Source: a virus. Taken from it: a stretch of 42,169 nucleotides of DNA. The stretch is taken from positions 1 to 42,169 of the IMG/VR virus record IMGVR_UViG_3300048115_000126; one strand, 5' to 3'. This document shows positions 1 to 6,795 of this stretch, piece after piece. The position numbers were made by a program, and so were the translations under genes. The notes under the pieces were generated by a model. It was not told the origin of the DNA, did not search any database, and worked only from the letters and a program-made list of their open reading frames with translations. Position 1 is the first letter of the stretch. Each line of letters begins with the position of its first letter.

Positions 1-1166
1 CTGGCTTCAGTGCCGTCAGCTCATTCTTAGAAACATGCTGTGGTTTGAAACACATGATTGTTGACGAATCAACCTGCATTAAGAATCCAAAAGCTATACA
101 AACAAAACGTGTGCTACGTATTGGTAAAGCAGTTGACAGACGTTGGATACTTAACGGTACACCAATTACTCAGAGTCCACTCGACCTGTTCACACAGTGT
201 CAGTTCTTGTCAAAAGATTGTATACCCTACAACACATACACTGCGTTTAAACATGCATTTGCTGTAGAGACTACAATGACTATGGGTAGCCGTTCATTCC
301 GTAAGATTATCGGTTATCAAAACTTACCACAACTAACTAAACTTCTTGAGCCATTTACACTACGCATTGAAAAAGAAGATTGCTTAGACTTGCCTGACAA
401 AACGTTTACAAGATTAGCTGTTGAGCTAACGCCCTTACAAAAGAAACTATACAAGTCAATGAAAGACGATTGTCTTGCACTGCTTGATGGTGGTGAATTA
501 GTAACAACTACAATGGCTCTGACCAAAATAGTTAAGCTACACCAAATTCTTACAGGGTTTATTACGGACGACGAAGGTACAGAACACCCCATTGAAAACA
601 ACAGGATAGCTTCTCTTATGCAAATAGCAGAGACTACAAAGCCTTTGGTTGTGTTCTGTGCCTATCGTCAAAATGTACGAGATATTGCTGAAGCACTAAA
701 CAAAAAGTATCCAGACAAAGCAGTGTTGTTTACTGGAGACCAAGGGTCAAATGAACGCAACGAAGCTGTTGCTAAGTTTCAAGAAGGTGAAGCAGACTTT
801 TTTATTGCTACATCAGCAGCTGCTAAGGGTTTGACATTACATAAAGCATCCACGATGATTTATTACTCAAACAACTACAGCCTTGAAACACGTTTACAAA
901 GTCAAGACAGAATCCATCGGATTGGACAAAACAAAAAATGTACATACATTGATCTTGTTGTTCCAAATAGTATTGACGAAGCAATTATAAAACGACTTGA
1001 AGAAAAGAAAGAACTGTCCAGCATGGTGTTGGACGACTTAATAGAAATTATAAAATGACCACACCTGCAACAAACCGACCACTCTTCGACCAGAGCGAAG
1101 TTAAAATTCTTGAACGAGGACTACACACTATGAGCTTAGCTTGTGAAGCCCTATCTAAACAAAACG
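1..1166. repeat. Left copy of diverged long terminal duplication
   Basis: Bases 1-1166 align without any gap to 41004-42169 (constant offset 41003). They cover the helicase 3' part and the start of the 62-aa gene. Bases about 1013-1166 match almost perfectly, with A versus G at 1061/42064 the only difference I noticed. The upstream kilobase differs at many, mostly third-codon, positions. This is either a contig-closure overlap between two strains or a genuine diverged duplication. Confidence 0.9.
3..1058 (+). CDS. SNF2/SWI2-type DNA helicase, 3' part (5' end cut by window)
   Basis: The reading frame is open from base 3 and carries the DE-S-T Walker B-type motif, the NGTP motif III and the C-terminal helicase block ending in the SNF2 hallmark QDRIHRIGQ, so this is the C-terminal two thirds of an SF2 ATPase of the Snf2 family. 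The Walker A part would lie before base 1. It is collinear with residues from about 121 onward of the complete helicase at 40643-42061, and I judge the proteins about four fifths identical by eye. The last codons overlap the next gene by ATGA. The start is a window-edge truncation, not a real start; internal TTG (45) and ATG (54) codons are not credible starts because homology continues upstream of them. Expected role: ATP-driven translocation on DNA during replication or recombination. Confidence 0.85.
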   Translation, partial: GFSAVSSFLETCCGLKHMIVDESTCIKNPKAIQTKRVLRIGKAVDRRWILNGTPITQSPLDLFTQCQFLSKDCIPYNTYTAFKHAFAVETTMTMGSRSFRKIIGYQNLPQLTKLLEPFTLRIEKEDCLDLPDKTFTRLAVELTPLQKKLYKSMKDDCLALLDGGELVTTTMALTKIVKLHQILTGFITDDEGTEHPIENNRIASLMQIAETTKPLVVFCAYRQNVRDIAEALNKKYPDKAVLFTGDQGSNERNEAVAKFQEGEADFFIATSAAAKGLTLHKASTMIYYSNNYSLETRLQSQDRIHRIGQNKKCTYIDLVVPNSIDEAIIKRLEEKKELSSMVLDDLIEIIK

Positions 1167-1243
1167 ACACACTCAATAAAGACTTAGTAGCACTAAAGCG
1201 TAAGAACAGTATACTTGAGGATAAAATAATAACCCTTACATAA
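1055..1243 (+). CDS. Small putative coiled-coil protein (62 aa), unknown function
   Basis: The ATG overlaps the helicase stop (ATGA), which indicates translational coupling. Residues about 15-60 are strongly helical, with regularly spaced Leu/Ile and Lys, compatible with a short coiled coil (LSKQNDTLNK, then LKRKNSILEDKI). No catalytic motif is visible. It may be an accessory subunit of the helicase or phosphoesterase, but that rests only on position. The first 37 codons are repeated at the right edge of the window (42058-42169) with a Thr3-to-Ala change. The next gene begins two bases after the stop. Confidence 0.7.
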   Translation: MTTPATNRPLFDQSEVKILERGLHTMSLACEALSKQNDTLNKDLVALKRKNSILEDKIITLT

Positions 1244-1244
1244 C

Positions 1245-2216
1245 ATGAAAAAAGTAGACGTAGTTAAAGAATACATCCGTAAGTTTCCTGAACATGGTAA
1301 CAGGACCATTGCTCAGTTAGTTGTTAAAGAAAATCCCAATCTATACCCAACCTTAGAAGGTGCACGTTCTGCTGTACGTTACGCTCGTGGCAATGTTGGC
1401 AAAGCGGCTCGTGCTACAGGAGATAACACACTACACCGTAAGAATGGTAAAGCTGGTGAGTACAAGATTCCAAAGTCTTTAACCCCTAAGAAACGTATCG
1501 TACGTATTCCTGATGGTAAAACATTACTACTCTCTGATATTCATTTGCCATACCACGATGTGGAAGCACTCGAGTGTGCACTAGAGCATGGTCGCGATGC
1601 TGACAACATTATACTTAACGGTGACACTGTAGACTTCTACGCTACTAGTCGTTGGGACACAGACCCTAATCACCGTGACTTAGCTGGTGAGTTACAAGCC
1701 AGCCGTCAGTTCCTATGTCACCTACGTGAACGCTTCCCTAATGCCAATATATACTTCAAGATTGGTAACCACGAAGAACGCTGGGAGAAGTTCCTATGGC
1801 GTAAAGCTCCTGAGTTATGTGGTGTACCTGACTTTAAGATGGAGAAGCTACTTAACTTTGAAGACCTTGACATCCAAGAGATTGGTGGTCGTCAGCTAAC
1901 AAAGGCTGGTGGTCTGTGGATATTACACGGACATGAGTTCTTCAATACCTTTGACCCTGTTAACTTTGCACGTACACTACAAGTTAAGACTGGTGTATGT
2001 ACTATTGCTGGGCATAAACACAAAACAAGCCAGCACTCCGTCAAATCTATGGACGGAGATACTGTAGCTTGTTGGTCAGTCGGTTGCCTATGTGACCTTG
2101 AGCCTGACTATATGCCAGTCAATCAATGGAATCTAGGCTTTGCTGAGATTGTACACAAAGGTAAAACCTTTGATGTGAACAACTACCGTATTATTGACGG
2201 AGTTGCTTATCGTTAA
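1245..2216 (+). CDS. Calcineurin-like metallophosphoesterase
   Basis: The 323-aa protein has the full metallophosphoesterase signature: D98-x-H100 (SDIH), G126-D127-x-x-D130, G174-N175-H176-E177, H228-G-H230 and G256-H257-K-H259, the ligands of a two-metal phosphodiesterase or phosphatase centre. Residues 1-60 form a separate helical segment (repeated Ala/Arg-rich motifs, ARSAVRYARG) that resembles a small DNA-binding or HTH-like domain fused ahead of the catalytic core. Such enzymes are common in phage replication modules, but the substrate is usually unknown; a DNA exonuclease, nucleotide hydrolase or RNA-end phosphatase are all possible. It is the last plus-strand gene and its stop lies two bases from the stop of the convergent late module. 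Confidence 0.88.
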   Translation: MKKVDVVKEYIRKFPEHGNRTIAQLVVKENPNLYPTLEGARSAVRYARGNVGKAARATGDNTLHRKNGKAGEYKIPKSLTPKKRIVRIPDGKTLLLSDIHLPYHDVEALECALEHGRDADNIILNGDTVDFYATSRWDTDPNHRDLAGELQASRQFLCHLRERFPNANIYFKIGNHEERWEKFLWRKAPELCGVPDFKMEKLLNFEDLDIQEIGGRQLTKAGGLWILHGHEFFNTFDPVNFARTLQVKTGVCTIAGHKHKTSQHSVKSMDGDTVACWSVGCLCDLEPDYMPVNQWNLGFAEIVHKGKTFDVNNYRIIDGVAYR

Positions 2217-2218
2217 GC

Positions 2219-2893
2219 TTAATTCTTAGTCAACGTAAGTTTAGCACCAGTTAATTTATTGGTATAACCGCCACTTCTTTTAAATTTAATAGTGATGTAA
2301 GTAGCAGTTGACGATGCTGTATCCGTAATATCAATAGTAGCTGAACCCTGTGTGTCTTGATTTATACCAGTTTCTGCTCCAATTTCTGTAGCAGAATCAG
2401 TTGCTATACTATTAGAATACACCGTTGCTGTTACACGAAAACCATGAATTTCTAAAGAAGTTGCTGTGTAACCTGTAGGAATATCATATGAAAATATACC
2501 CAAAACTTCATTACTAATAGACGCTCCTGAAAGGTATGAACCATCATCCTGTAGTCCATTAGTTTGAATGTCACCACCACTAACTCTAGTTCTTGTAATA
2601 TCAGCAGGCGTTATTAACACACGAGATATTGTAGGTACTGTAGTATCTACAAAGTCTTTAACAGCAGCACTAGTGGGAATGCTTGTCTCGTTGTCAGTAT
2701 TAGATATACCAACAGCCTGTGTAGTTACTGTCTTAGTCTTGAACGGTCCAAGCTGTGTCTCAATATAATCAAAGACACCGTTACTTGTGACCATGTCATC
2801 TGAGCCATTAGTTGGTTCCGCGTCAGCACCAACTACAGCTTGTAATGCTAAGTTAATTTGAGATGCTGTGTTTGCTAGTGGGTAATTTGCCAT
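2219..2893 (-). CDS. Putative tail fibre / virion appendage protein (224 aa)
   Basis: This is the last gene of the minus-strand late module. The N-terminal 100 residues carry the polar, Thr/Asn/Ala-rich pattern of phage fibre attachment regions (repeats of the type VVGADAEPTNGSDDMV and IPTSAAVKDFVD that I know from phage tail fibre shafts). The C-terminal half is predicted beta-rich (alternating V/T/I strands, ending GAKLTLTKN), like a small receptor-binding or carbohydrate-like beta-sandwich. No enzyme motif is seen. Its place beside other adhesion-type genes (5.1-6.7 kb) supports a host-recognition role. The assignment is by composition and context only. Confidence 0.5.
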   Translation of the reverse strand: MANYPLANTASQINLALQAVVGADAEPTNGSDDMVTSNGVFDYIETQLGPFKTKTVTTQAVGISNTDNETSIPTSAAVKDFVDTTVPTISRVLITPADITRTRVSGGDIQTNGLQDDGSYLSGASISNEVLGIFSYDIPTGYTATSLEIHGFRVTATVYSNSIATDSATEIGAETGINQDTQGSATIDITDTASSTATYITIKFKRSGGYTNKLTGAKLTLTKN

Positions 2894-2902
2894 AATTGTG
2901 TA

Positions 2903-3142
2903 TTAACATTTCCACTTACGTAATGCAAGTGCTTTTCGTGTTGGACGACCTTTGCTGTCTTTCATCGGACCCTTGACACCGCTCATACGAGCACAGAACG
3001 ACTTGCGTCGTCCAGCAGCCTTAGACCCACGTTTAACCTTACCAGTTACAGGTGCTTTTAGATTAGCACCTTCCTTGGCTTTAAAGTAGCGACGACCAGC
3101 GGCTGTTAAGCCGCCAGTCTTACTCTTGTGTTCTTTCCTCAT
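2903..3142 (-). CDS. DUF6321-like small basic phage protein (79 aa)
   Basis: A highly basic protein of 79 residues with the hallmark segments KTGGLTAAGRRYFK, AGRRKSFCARMSGVKGPM and the C-terminus PTRKALALRKWKC, which I recognise as the DUF6321 pattern found in many aquatic phages. Function is unknown. The positive charge and the conserved Cys residues suggest nucleic-acid binding or a role inside the virion. It is one of five consecutive small basic proteins (2903-4461). The ATG overlaps the stop of the upstream gene by four bases (3139-3142). Confidence 0.75.
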   Translation of the reverse strand: MRKEHKSKTGGLTAAGRRYFKAKEGANLKAPVTGKVKRGSKAAGRRKSFCARMSGVKGPMKDSKGRPTRKALALRKWKC

Positions 3143-3669
3143 TTACCCTTGTTAAGTTTTTTCATTAACTTATTAGCTGATTCTGGATCAGGTTTTTTTC
3201 TTGCAAAAGGATTAGTAGTTTGTTTTTTAATAAACTTCTTACCTGCTTTTGTAGTCTTTCCAATAGTTGTTCCTTTTGGATCTTTATCATGAGCTTTAGT
3301 CCCACGAGGATCTGTATCTCGCGTACCTGTAACCTTTCCAATGGTTTTTCCTTTTGGATCTTTATCATGAGCTTTAGTCCCACGAGGATCTGTAGCTCGC
3401 TTTACAAAAGCTTTGAATTTCTTTAAACGCTTTTTATTCTTAGCTTTGCGATTATTCTCCAAGTCCTTAGCAAACTCACGAGTGTTCTTACGCTCTTCAG
3501 GAGTCCCACGACCAATTAATGGTGTAAACTTCTTACCAGCGTACTTCTTCTTCATGTCTACTGATTTCTTCTCACCAGTCCTACTAGTCCTACCAATGTA
3601 GTTCTTCTTCTTCTTCTTCGTAGATGGGCGACCTACTTGGCTACCGTATGTTCCTTCTCCTTGTGGCAT
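3139..3669 (-). CDS. Lys-rich basic protein with tandem 26-aa repeat
   Basis: The longest frame begins at 3714, but the start at 3669 is preferred because MPQGEGTYGSQVGRPSTKKK is the characteristic N-terminus of a small basic protein family in phages, and the upstream extension (LLNVNKLKPN) looks like leader sequence. From 3669 the product is 176 aa. A 26-residue unit (DPRGTKAHDKDPKG-T/K-TIGK) occurs twice in tandem. The protein is strongly Lys-rich throughout with no hydrophobic core pattern, so it is probably intrinsically disordered and DNA-binding, possibly packaged or used in DNA condensation. Function is inferred from composition. Confidence 0.65.
   Translation of the reverse strand: MPQGEGTYGSQVGRPSTKKKKKNYIGRTSRTGEKKSVDMKKKYAGKKFTPLIGRGTPEERKNTREFAKDLENNRKAKNKKRLKKFKAFVKRATDPRGTKAHDKDPKGKTIGKVTGTRDTDPRGTKAHDKDPKGTTIGKTTKAGKKFIKKQTTNPFARKKPDPESANKLMKKLNKGK
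3256..3400 (-). repeat. Tandem 78-bp direct repeat inside a coding region
   Basis: Two copies of a 67-bp core (3256-3322 and 3334-3400) with period 78 bp encode the repeated 26-aa segment of the Lys-rich protein. The copies differ at only a few bases, so the duplication is recent or kept homogeneous, and a copy-number polymorphism between strains is likely. Confidence 0.9.
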
Positions 3670-3688
3670 AATAATATTGGGTTTAAGT

Positions 3689-3961
3689 TTATTTACGTTT
3701 AATAGCTTTAACACGTCTAGGTGCTCCAGATGGTTGACCTAAACGTTTCTTCTGTAAAATTCTACTTCGCTTTTGTGCGGTTGTAAGTTCTGATGCAGTA
3801 GCAGGGGTTTTTGAGGTGACACGCTTTGATGGTCTGCAATAGGGCGTTCCTCGCTTCTCGCCCTTGCGTCGTCCGCAAGGCTTTCCTGATCGGACATCGA
3901 CCCACTTTTCCTTGAACCATCTTTTCAGGTTCATTCCTGACTGTGTCTTCCTTACCGCCAT
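3689..3961 (-). CDS. DUF5872-like small basic protein (90 aa)
   Basis: Contains the segment NLKRWFKEKWVDVRSGKPCGR followed by GTPYCRPSKRVTSKTP, which I recognise as the DUF5872 signature present in phage and giant-virus proteins. The domain occupies residues about 10-50. The rest (residues 55-90) is a Lys/Arg-rich tail. Two Cys in the core (PCGR, PYCRP) could bind metal or form a disulfide, but this is not established. The ATG directly follows the stop of the 43-aa gene upstream (TGAATG). Function is unknown; it belongs to the basic-protein cluster. Confidence 0.72.
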   Translation of the reverse strand: MAVRKTQSGMNLKRWFKEKWVDVRSGKPCGRRKGEKRGTPYCRPSKRVTSKTPATASELTTAQKRSRILQKKRLGQPSGAPRRVKAIKRK

Positions 3962-4093
3962 TCACTTCTTCCTCGCTTTAATCTTGCGTGGTCCTCCAGC
4001 TTTACGACACTTAGCGATAGCCCCACTTGCATAAGCAGATGGGAATACTTTGTATTGGGCTTTAACCTTACGATAACAAGCGTCTTTAGGCAT
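3962..4093 (-). CDS. Very small basic Cys-containing protein (43 aa)
   Basis: A short frame beginning MPKDACYRKVKAQYKVFPSA and continuing YASGAIAKCRKAG before a Lys/Arg tail. The pattern CYRKVK-x-YKVFPSAYASGA-x-AKCRK is a conserved small protein motif that often accompanies DUF5872-type genes in phages. It fits exactly between its neighbours: its start overlaps the upstream stop by one base (TAATG at 4093) and its stop abuts the next ATG. That spacing supports it being real despite its size. Function is unknown, likely nucleic-acid or virion associated. Confidence 0.7.
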   Translation of the reverse strand: MPKDACYRKVKAQYKVFPSAYASGAIAKCRKAGGPRKIKARKK

Positions 4094-4461
4094 TAGTTCC
4101 GTCTTCCACGTTTGTATTCACGAGCCATAGTTTGACCTGCTGCTTTTGCGCCTGCTTTGGTAGCTGCTGCTGCTCGTTTTGCTCGTTCTACAGCTGTTGG
4201 AGTTTTAGCTTTAATTCTCCTAGCTGCTGTCTTAGTAGCCTCTGCTGTAGATTTTGCAGCTTTCTTAGCTACAGGAGCTGATTTTGCTGCTGCAATCTTA
4301 GCTGCAATTGCAGCTTTTTCTTTAGCTGTCTTTGCTGCTTTTTTTGCTTTCATAAGAGCGTCAATAGTCTTCTTAGACTTTGCTGCTGCTTTTACTACAC
4401 GAACACCAGTCCCTACGGTTGCTGCTGCTTTTCCTAATAATGCTAATGCTGGTAATGCCAT
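4093..4461 (-). CDS. Ala/Lys-rich histone H1-like protein (122 aa)
   Basis: After a short hydrophobic N-terminus (MALPALALLGKAAATVG) almost the entire protein consists of Ala and Lys in helical spacing (KKAAKTAKEKAAIAAKIAAAK, and so on), ending in an Arg-rich tail. This is the composition of histone H1-tail-like and phage internal DNA-condensing proteins. It has no enzymatic motif. The alternative is a minor virion protein whose hydrophobic N-terminus contacts membrane. It is the first (most upstream) gene of the basic cluster and follows the holin-like gene by seven bases. Confidence 0.6.
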   Translation of the reverse strand: MALPALALLGKAAATVGTGVRVVKAAAKSKKTIDALMKAKKAAKTAKEKAAIAAKIAAAKSAPVAKKAAKSTAEATKTAARRIKAKTPTAVERAKRAAAATKAGAKAAGQTMAREYKRGRRN

Positions 4462-4467
4462 AATATT

Positions 4468-4872
4468 TTATTTAACTTGAGATGATCCAAAATAGAAGCC
4501 GACGATAGCCAATGCTGTCTGCCGAACTTCTGGTAAAATTACGTAACCTGTTACAGTTTCCCACTTTGCACCCTTGAACAAGCCGAACAAGAAGCTAGTG
4601 TCTTTTTGGATAGTAACTCCAAAGTCTGTAAATGCAAGCACGAATGGGGCTGCTATGACAGCAAACATCGTACTTACCACGATAAAACGTCGTATCCACG
4701 CTCCACCGTCACCGCCACGCTTCTCAGCAGCGTCAGCAGATGCATCGGCAGTCTGTTGTTTCTTGATTGTCTGCTCAAATAAACGAGCTTGGTTTTGGGC
4801 TTGGGATGCCATAAACTTCATAATGAAGCCACTAGCTCCGCCACCTAACATTGCTATAAGTTCTGGTGTCAT
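4468..4872 (-). CDS. Small membrane protein, holin candidate (134 aa)
   Basis: Residues about 1-20 form a Gly-rich amphipathic segment, 25-55 a polar helix with Gln/Lys/Glu, 61-83 a clear transmembrane segment (FIVVSTMFAVIAAPFVLAF) and 115-131 a second weaker hydrophobic segment. Size, topology and position next to a TM-plus-coiled-coil protein suggest a lysis cassette holin. No family signature can be proven by eye, so a virion or other membrane role remains possible. It overlaps the upstream gene by four bases. Confidence 0.5.
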   Translation of the reverse strand: MTPELIAMLGGGASGFIMKFMASQAQNQARLFEQTIKKQQTADASADAAEKRGGDGGAWIRRFIVVSTMFAVIAAPFVLAFTDFGVTIQKDTSFLFGLFKGAKWETVTGYVILPEVRQTALAIVGFYFGSSQVK

Positions 4873-5150
4873 TCTACTATATTTTCTATTTTAAGAACCC
4901 TGCTTTCAAGGAACTCTATTTTATTATTTTGTATAATGTCAGCAGGTAGTAGACCTTCTTTCTCCCAGTCTACAATCCACTGCTTATTATCAATTACCTT
5001 ATTTCGTATCATAGACAACTCATGCTCAAGCATTGTAACACGCTCAGTAACATGGAAATATCCAGTCACAGCTATTGCTGTACCAGCTACTAATGCAAGC
5101 AAGTTGCGTAGCGGTATAGTAATAGTAGTGTTATCGTTTATACTTGGCAT
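4869..5150 (-). CDS. Membrane-anchored coiled-coil protein, possible inner-membrane spanin
   Basis: A 93-aa protein with one N-terminal transmembrane segment (about residues 13-33, RNLLALVAGTAIAVTGYF) followed by an alpha-helical stretch with heptad-like Leu/Ile/Val spacing (VTMLEHELSMIRNKV, then KIEFLESRVLKIENIV). This N-terminal-anchor plus periplasmic coiled-coil layout is that of i-spanins, but small XhlA-like lysis proteins look similar. No embedded Rz1-type lipoprotein was found. It overlaps the holin candidate (4869-4872) and shares one base with the start of the next gene upstream. Confidence 0.45.
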   Translation of the reverse strand: MPSINDNTTITIPLRNLLALVAGTAIAVTGYFHVTERVTMLEHELSMIRNKVIDNKQWIVDWEKEGLLPADIIQNNKIEFLESRVLKIENIVE

Positions 5151-6037
5151 TATGTAAGATTGTTAAAGTTTCCTACAGATACTCTGTAAGTTCCTGAAAC
5201 TGAGTTATCGCTATTTATTTGTGCAATAGCGTTATTAAGTGTTTCATCTGCAACGTAATAACCATAATACGGACCAGCTCCGCCTCCGCCAGTAAGATAT
5301 GTAGACACCAACCATAATTCACCTTCTACCGCCATCCATATAGGATTTGATGAATCATTTAAAACTATAGCCTCGTACAAAGCTAATCTATCAGGATCAG
5401 TAGGTGTTCCAAATGTTACTGATTCCCCTGAATTAGTAAAGTTACCTATGTCCCTGCAATGTAATTTACGCTCTTGGTCTGTAGATATAAGAGCATAATC
5501 TGTTGCGCTTAAGGTATTAAACTCATGAGGGGCAATCTTACATGGAACAATAGCACTAGGTAAGTCCGAATCTAACAATACAATAGCTCCATCTTTATCA
5601 CTAAGTATATCAACATCTGTAACTGTTCGAGATATAATTGTATTGTCTTCAGTTACAAAATACAACGTATCCCCATTAGATGGTTTGAAATGCCAAGCAG
5701 TAACGCAATGACGCTTAGTAATTGCAGTACAAAGTTTTTGTTCAGCTGTGCCACTAGTTCCGTTTGCAGCAGTCAGACAGGTCAACGCCTCAGTGTAGTC
5801 AACCATCCAGTTATTCACATTACGTGTATAAGCTGGTGTAGATTCATCTACGGACGAGTACAGTGTAATCTGTGTAGATACATTAGTAACCTTAGTGCGG
5901 TTATCTATATCTTGAGATATACGATTAGCTAATCCAGTGTAAGTAAAGACATTTGTATACTCAGCATTAGTCTGGCTCACGTTTTCGTTTTTGCCATACT
6001 CCTGTGAACTAGACATAACTGTCTGGAGTGTACTCAC
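5150..6037 (-). CDS. Virion appendage protein with a degenerate trypsin-like fold
   Basis: The frame opens at a GTG (6037) overlapping the upstream stop as GTGA; an ATG at 6016 (MSSSQEYGKN) is the alternative. From about residue 95 the protein follows the phage-borne chymotrypsin-fold module I know: a His segment (HCVTAWHF, His116 in the TAAHC position), an Asp region (SDKDGAIVLLDSDLP) and a Ser region. The usual GDSG-x-P is NDSSNP here (residues 227-232), followed by the typical GELWLVSTYLTGGGGAGP strand. The candidate triad residues are present, but the oxyanion-hole glycines are replaced. Residues 1-90 would anchor it to the tail. A host-surface binding or processing role is inferred. Confidence 0.55.
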   Translation of the reverse strand: MSTLQTVMSSSQEYGKNENVSQTNAEYTNVFTYTGLANRISQDIDNRTKVTNVSTQITLYSSVDESTPAYTRNVNNWMVDYTEALTCLTAANGTSGTAEQKLCTAITKRHCVTAWHFKPSNGDTLYFVTEDNTIISRTVTDVDILSDKDGAIVLLDSDLPSAIVPCKIAPHEFNTLSATDYALISTDQERKLHCRDIGNFTNSGESVTFGTPTDPDRLALYEAIVLNDSSNPIWMAVEGELWLVSTYLTGGGGAGPYYGYYVADETLNNAIAQINSDNSVSGTYRVSVGNFNNLT

Positions 6038-6198
6038 TTATTCAATAATTCTCTTATTACTTTAATAGCACTTGATGCCATATACAAAAATGTAGCAACA
6101 CCAACACAAAATCCTAAGACTTCATTCACAGGCGATAATCCAATTGTGGCAAAAAAACCAGTAGTTCCGATAAACGACCTGAAAATAACATCTTCCAT
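6034..6198 (-). CDS. Small membrane protein (54 aa)
   Basis: The frame runs from the ATG at 6198 (MEDVIFRSFIGTTGFFATIG) to the TGA at 6034. It has two hydrophobic stretches (residues about 9-22 and 26-43) and a short basic tail (KVIRELLNK). It fills the gap exactly: the stop overlaps the next gene's GTG by four bases, and the upstream gene's stop is one base away. It might be a lysis accessory or a membrane peptide acting with the holin-like protein downstream. No family is recognised. Confidence 0.6.
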   Translation of the reverse strand: MEDVIFRSFIGTTGFFATIGLSPVNEVLGFCVGVATFLYMASSAIKVIRELLNK

Positions 6199-6199
6199 T

Positions 6200-6739
6200 T
6201 TAAATGTCTCCGCCTACAAAACTGCCAAAGCTCATTGCTGAGTAATCATTACCACCAAATCCCTCAGACCATGTAATTAATGAAGACCAAGGAAACGTGT
6301 AATCATACTTCCATTGATTACTTTCAAAGTTAGTATCAGAAAATTCGTTAATTAGTGTTGACTCAAAAAAGCCACCTGCATTAGTACCAGTTGCATTCGG
6401 GTTAAAGTCTGCATCATAAAGTGACCACTTCAAAGATGCATCTTGACCTGATGCTGCAACAGAAAATTCATGTCCGTTGGCACCAGTTGCATATAGTAAA
6501 TTAGCATCACCTGCACCGCCAGCTCCATATGGTCTTGTAATTGTGTAGGCTCCGTTTATGTCATCTTGACCTCCAGCAGTAGAAACGCCACTAACGGTAA
6601 ATGCAGTAATTAAATGTGGGCAGACTGAGTGACTGCCAAAGGGAGCACTATACTCTTGTTTAGTTTCCCGTGAAGTATTTGAACCAGCGGTAATGCCAGT
6701 CTCTAGTGCCGTAGCACGTGTAGTTTCATATTTGGACAT
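6200..6739 (-). CDS. Putative virion/appendage protein, Gly/Ser/Thr/Asn-rich (179 aa)
   Basis: Not recognised. The composition (Gly, Ser, Thr, Asn, aromatic, few Lys) and alternating strand-like pattern suggest a beta-rich structural protein such as a fibre tip or adhesin. The N-terminus MSKYETTRATALETGITAG resembles tail-fibre or appendage adaptors. The C-terminal part (WSSLITWSEGFGGNDYSAMSFG) is aromatic and Gly-rich. It lies between the largest internal virion protein and the trypsin-fold appendage gene, in the usual position for tail fibre and adhesion genes. Confidence 0.45.
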   Translation of the reverse strand: MSKYETTRATALETGITAGSNTSRETKQEYSAPFGSHSVCPHLITAFTVSGVSTAGGQDDINGAYTITRPYGAGGAGDANLLYATGANGHEFSVAASGQDASLKWSLYDADFNPNATGTNAGGFFESTLINEFSDTNFESNQWKYDYTFPWSSLITWSEGFGGNDYSAMSFGSFVGGDI

Positions 6740-6795
6740 AGTAAATATATATGGTTTATAAGTGTATTAAGTAAGTTAAAGTATATAGTGTCAAG

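Noticed and set aside
4157-4480. 107-aa plus-strand frame opposite the Ala/Lys-rich gene
   Set aside because: An Ala/Phe/Val-rich mirror of the Ala/Lys codons on the minus strand, the usual shadow of such composition.
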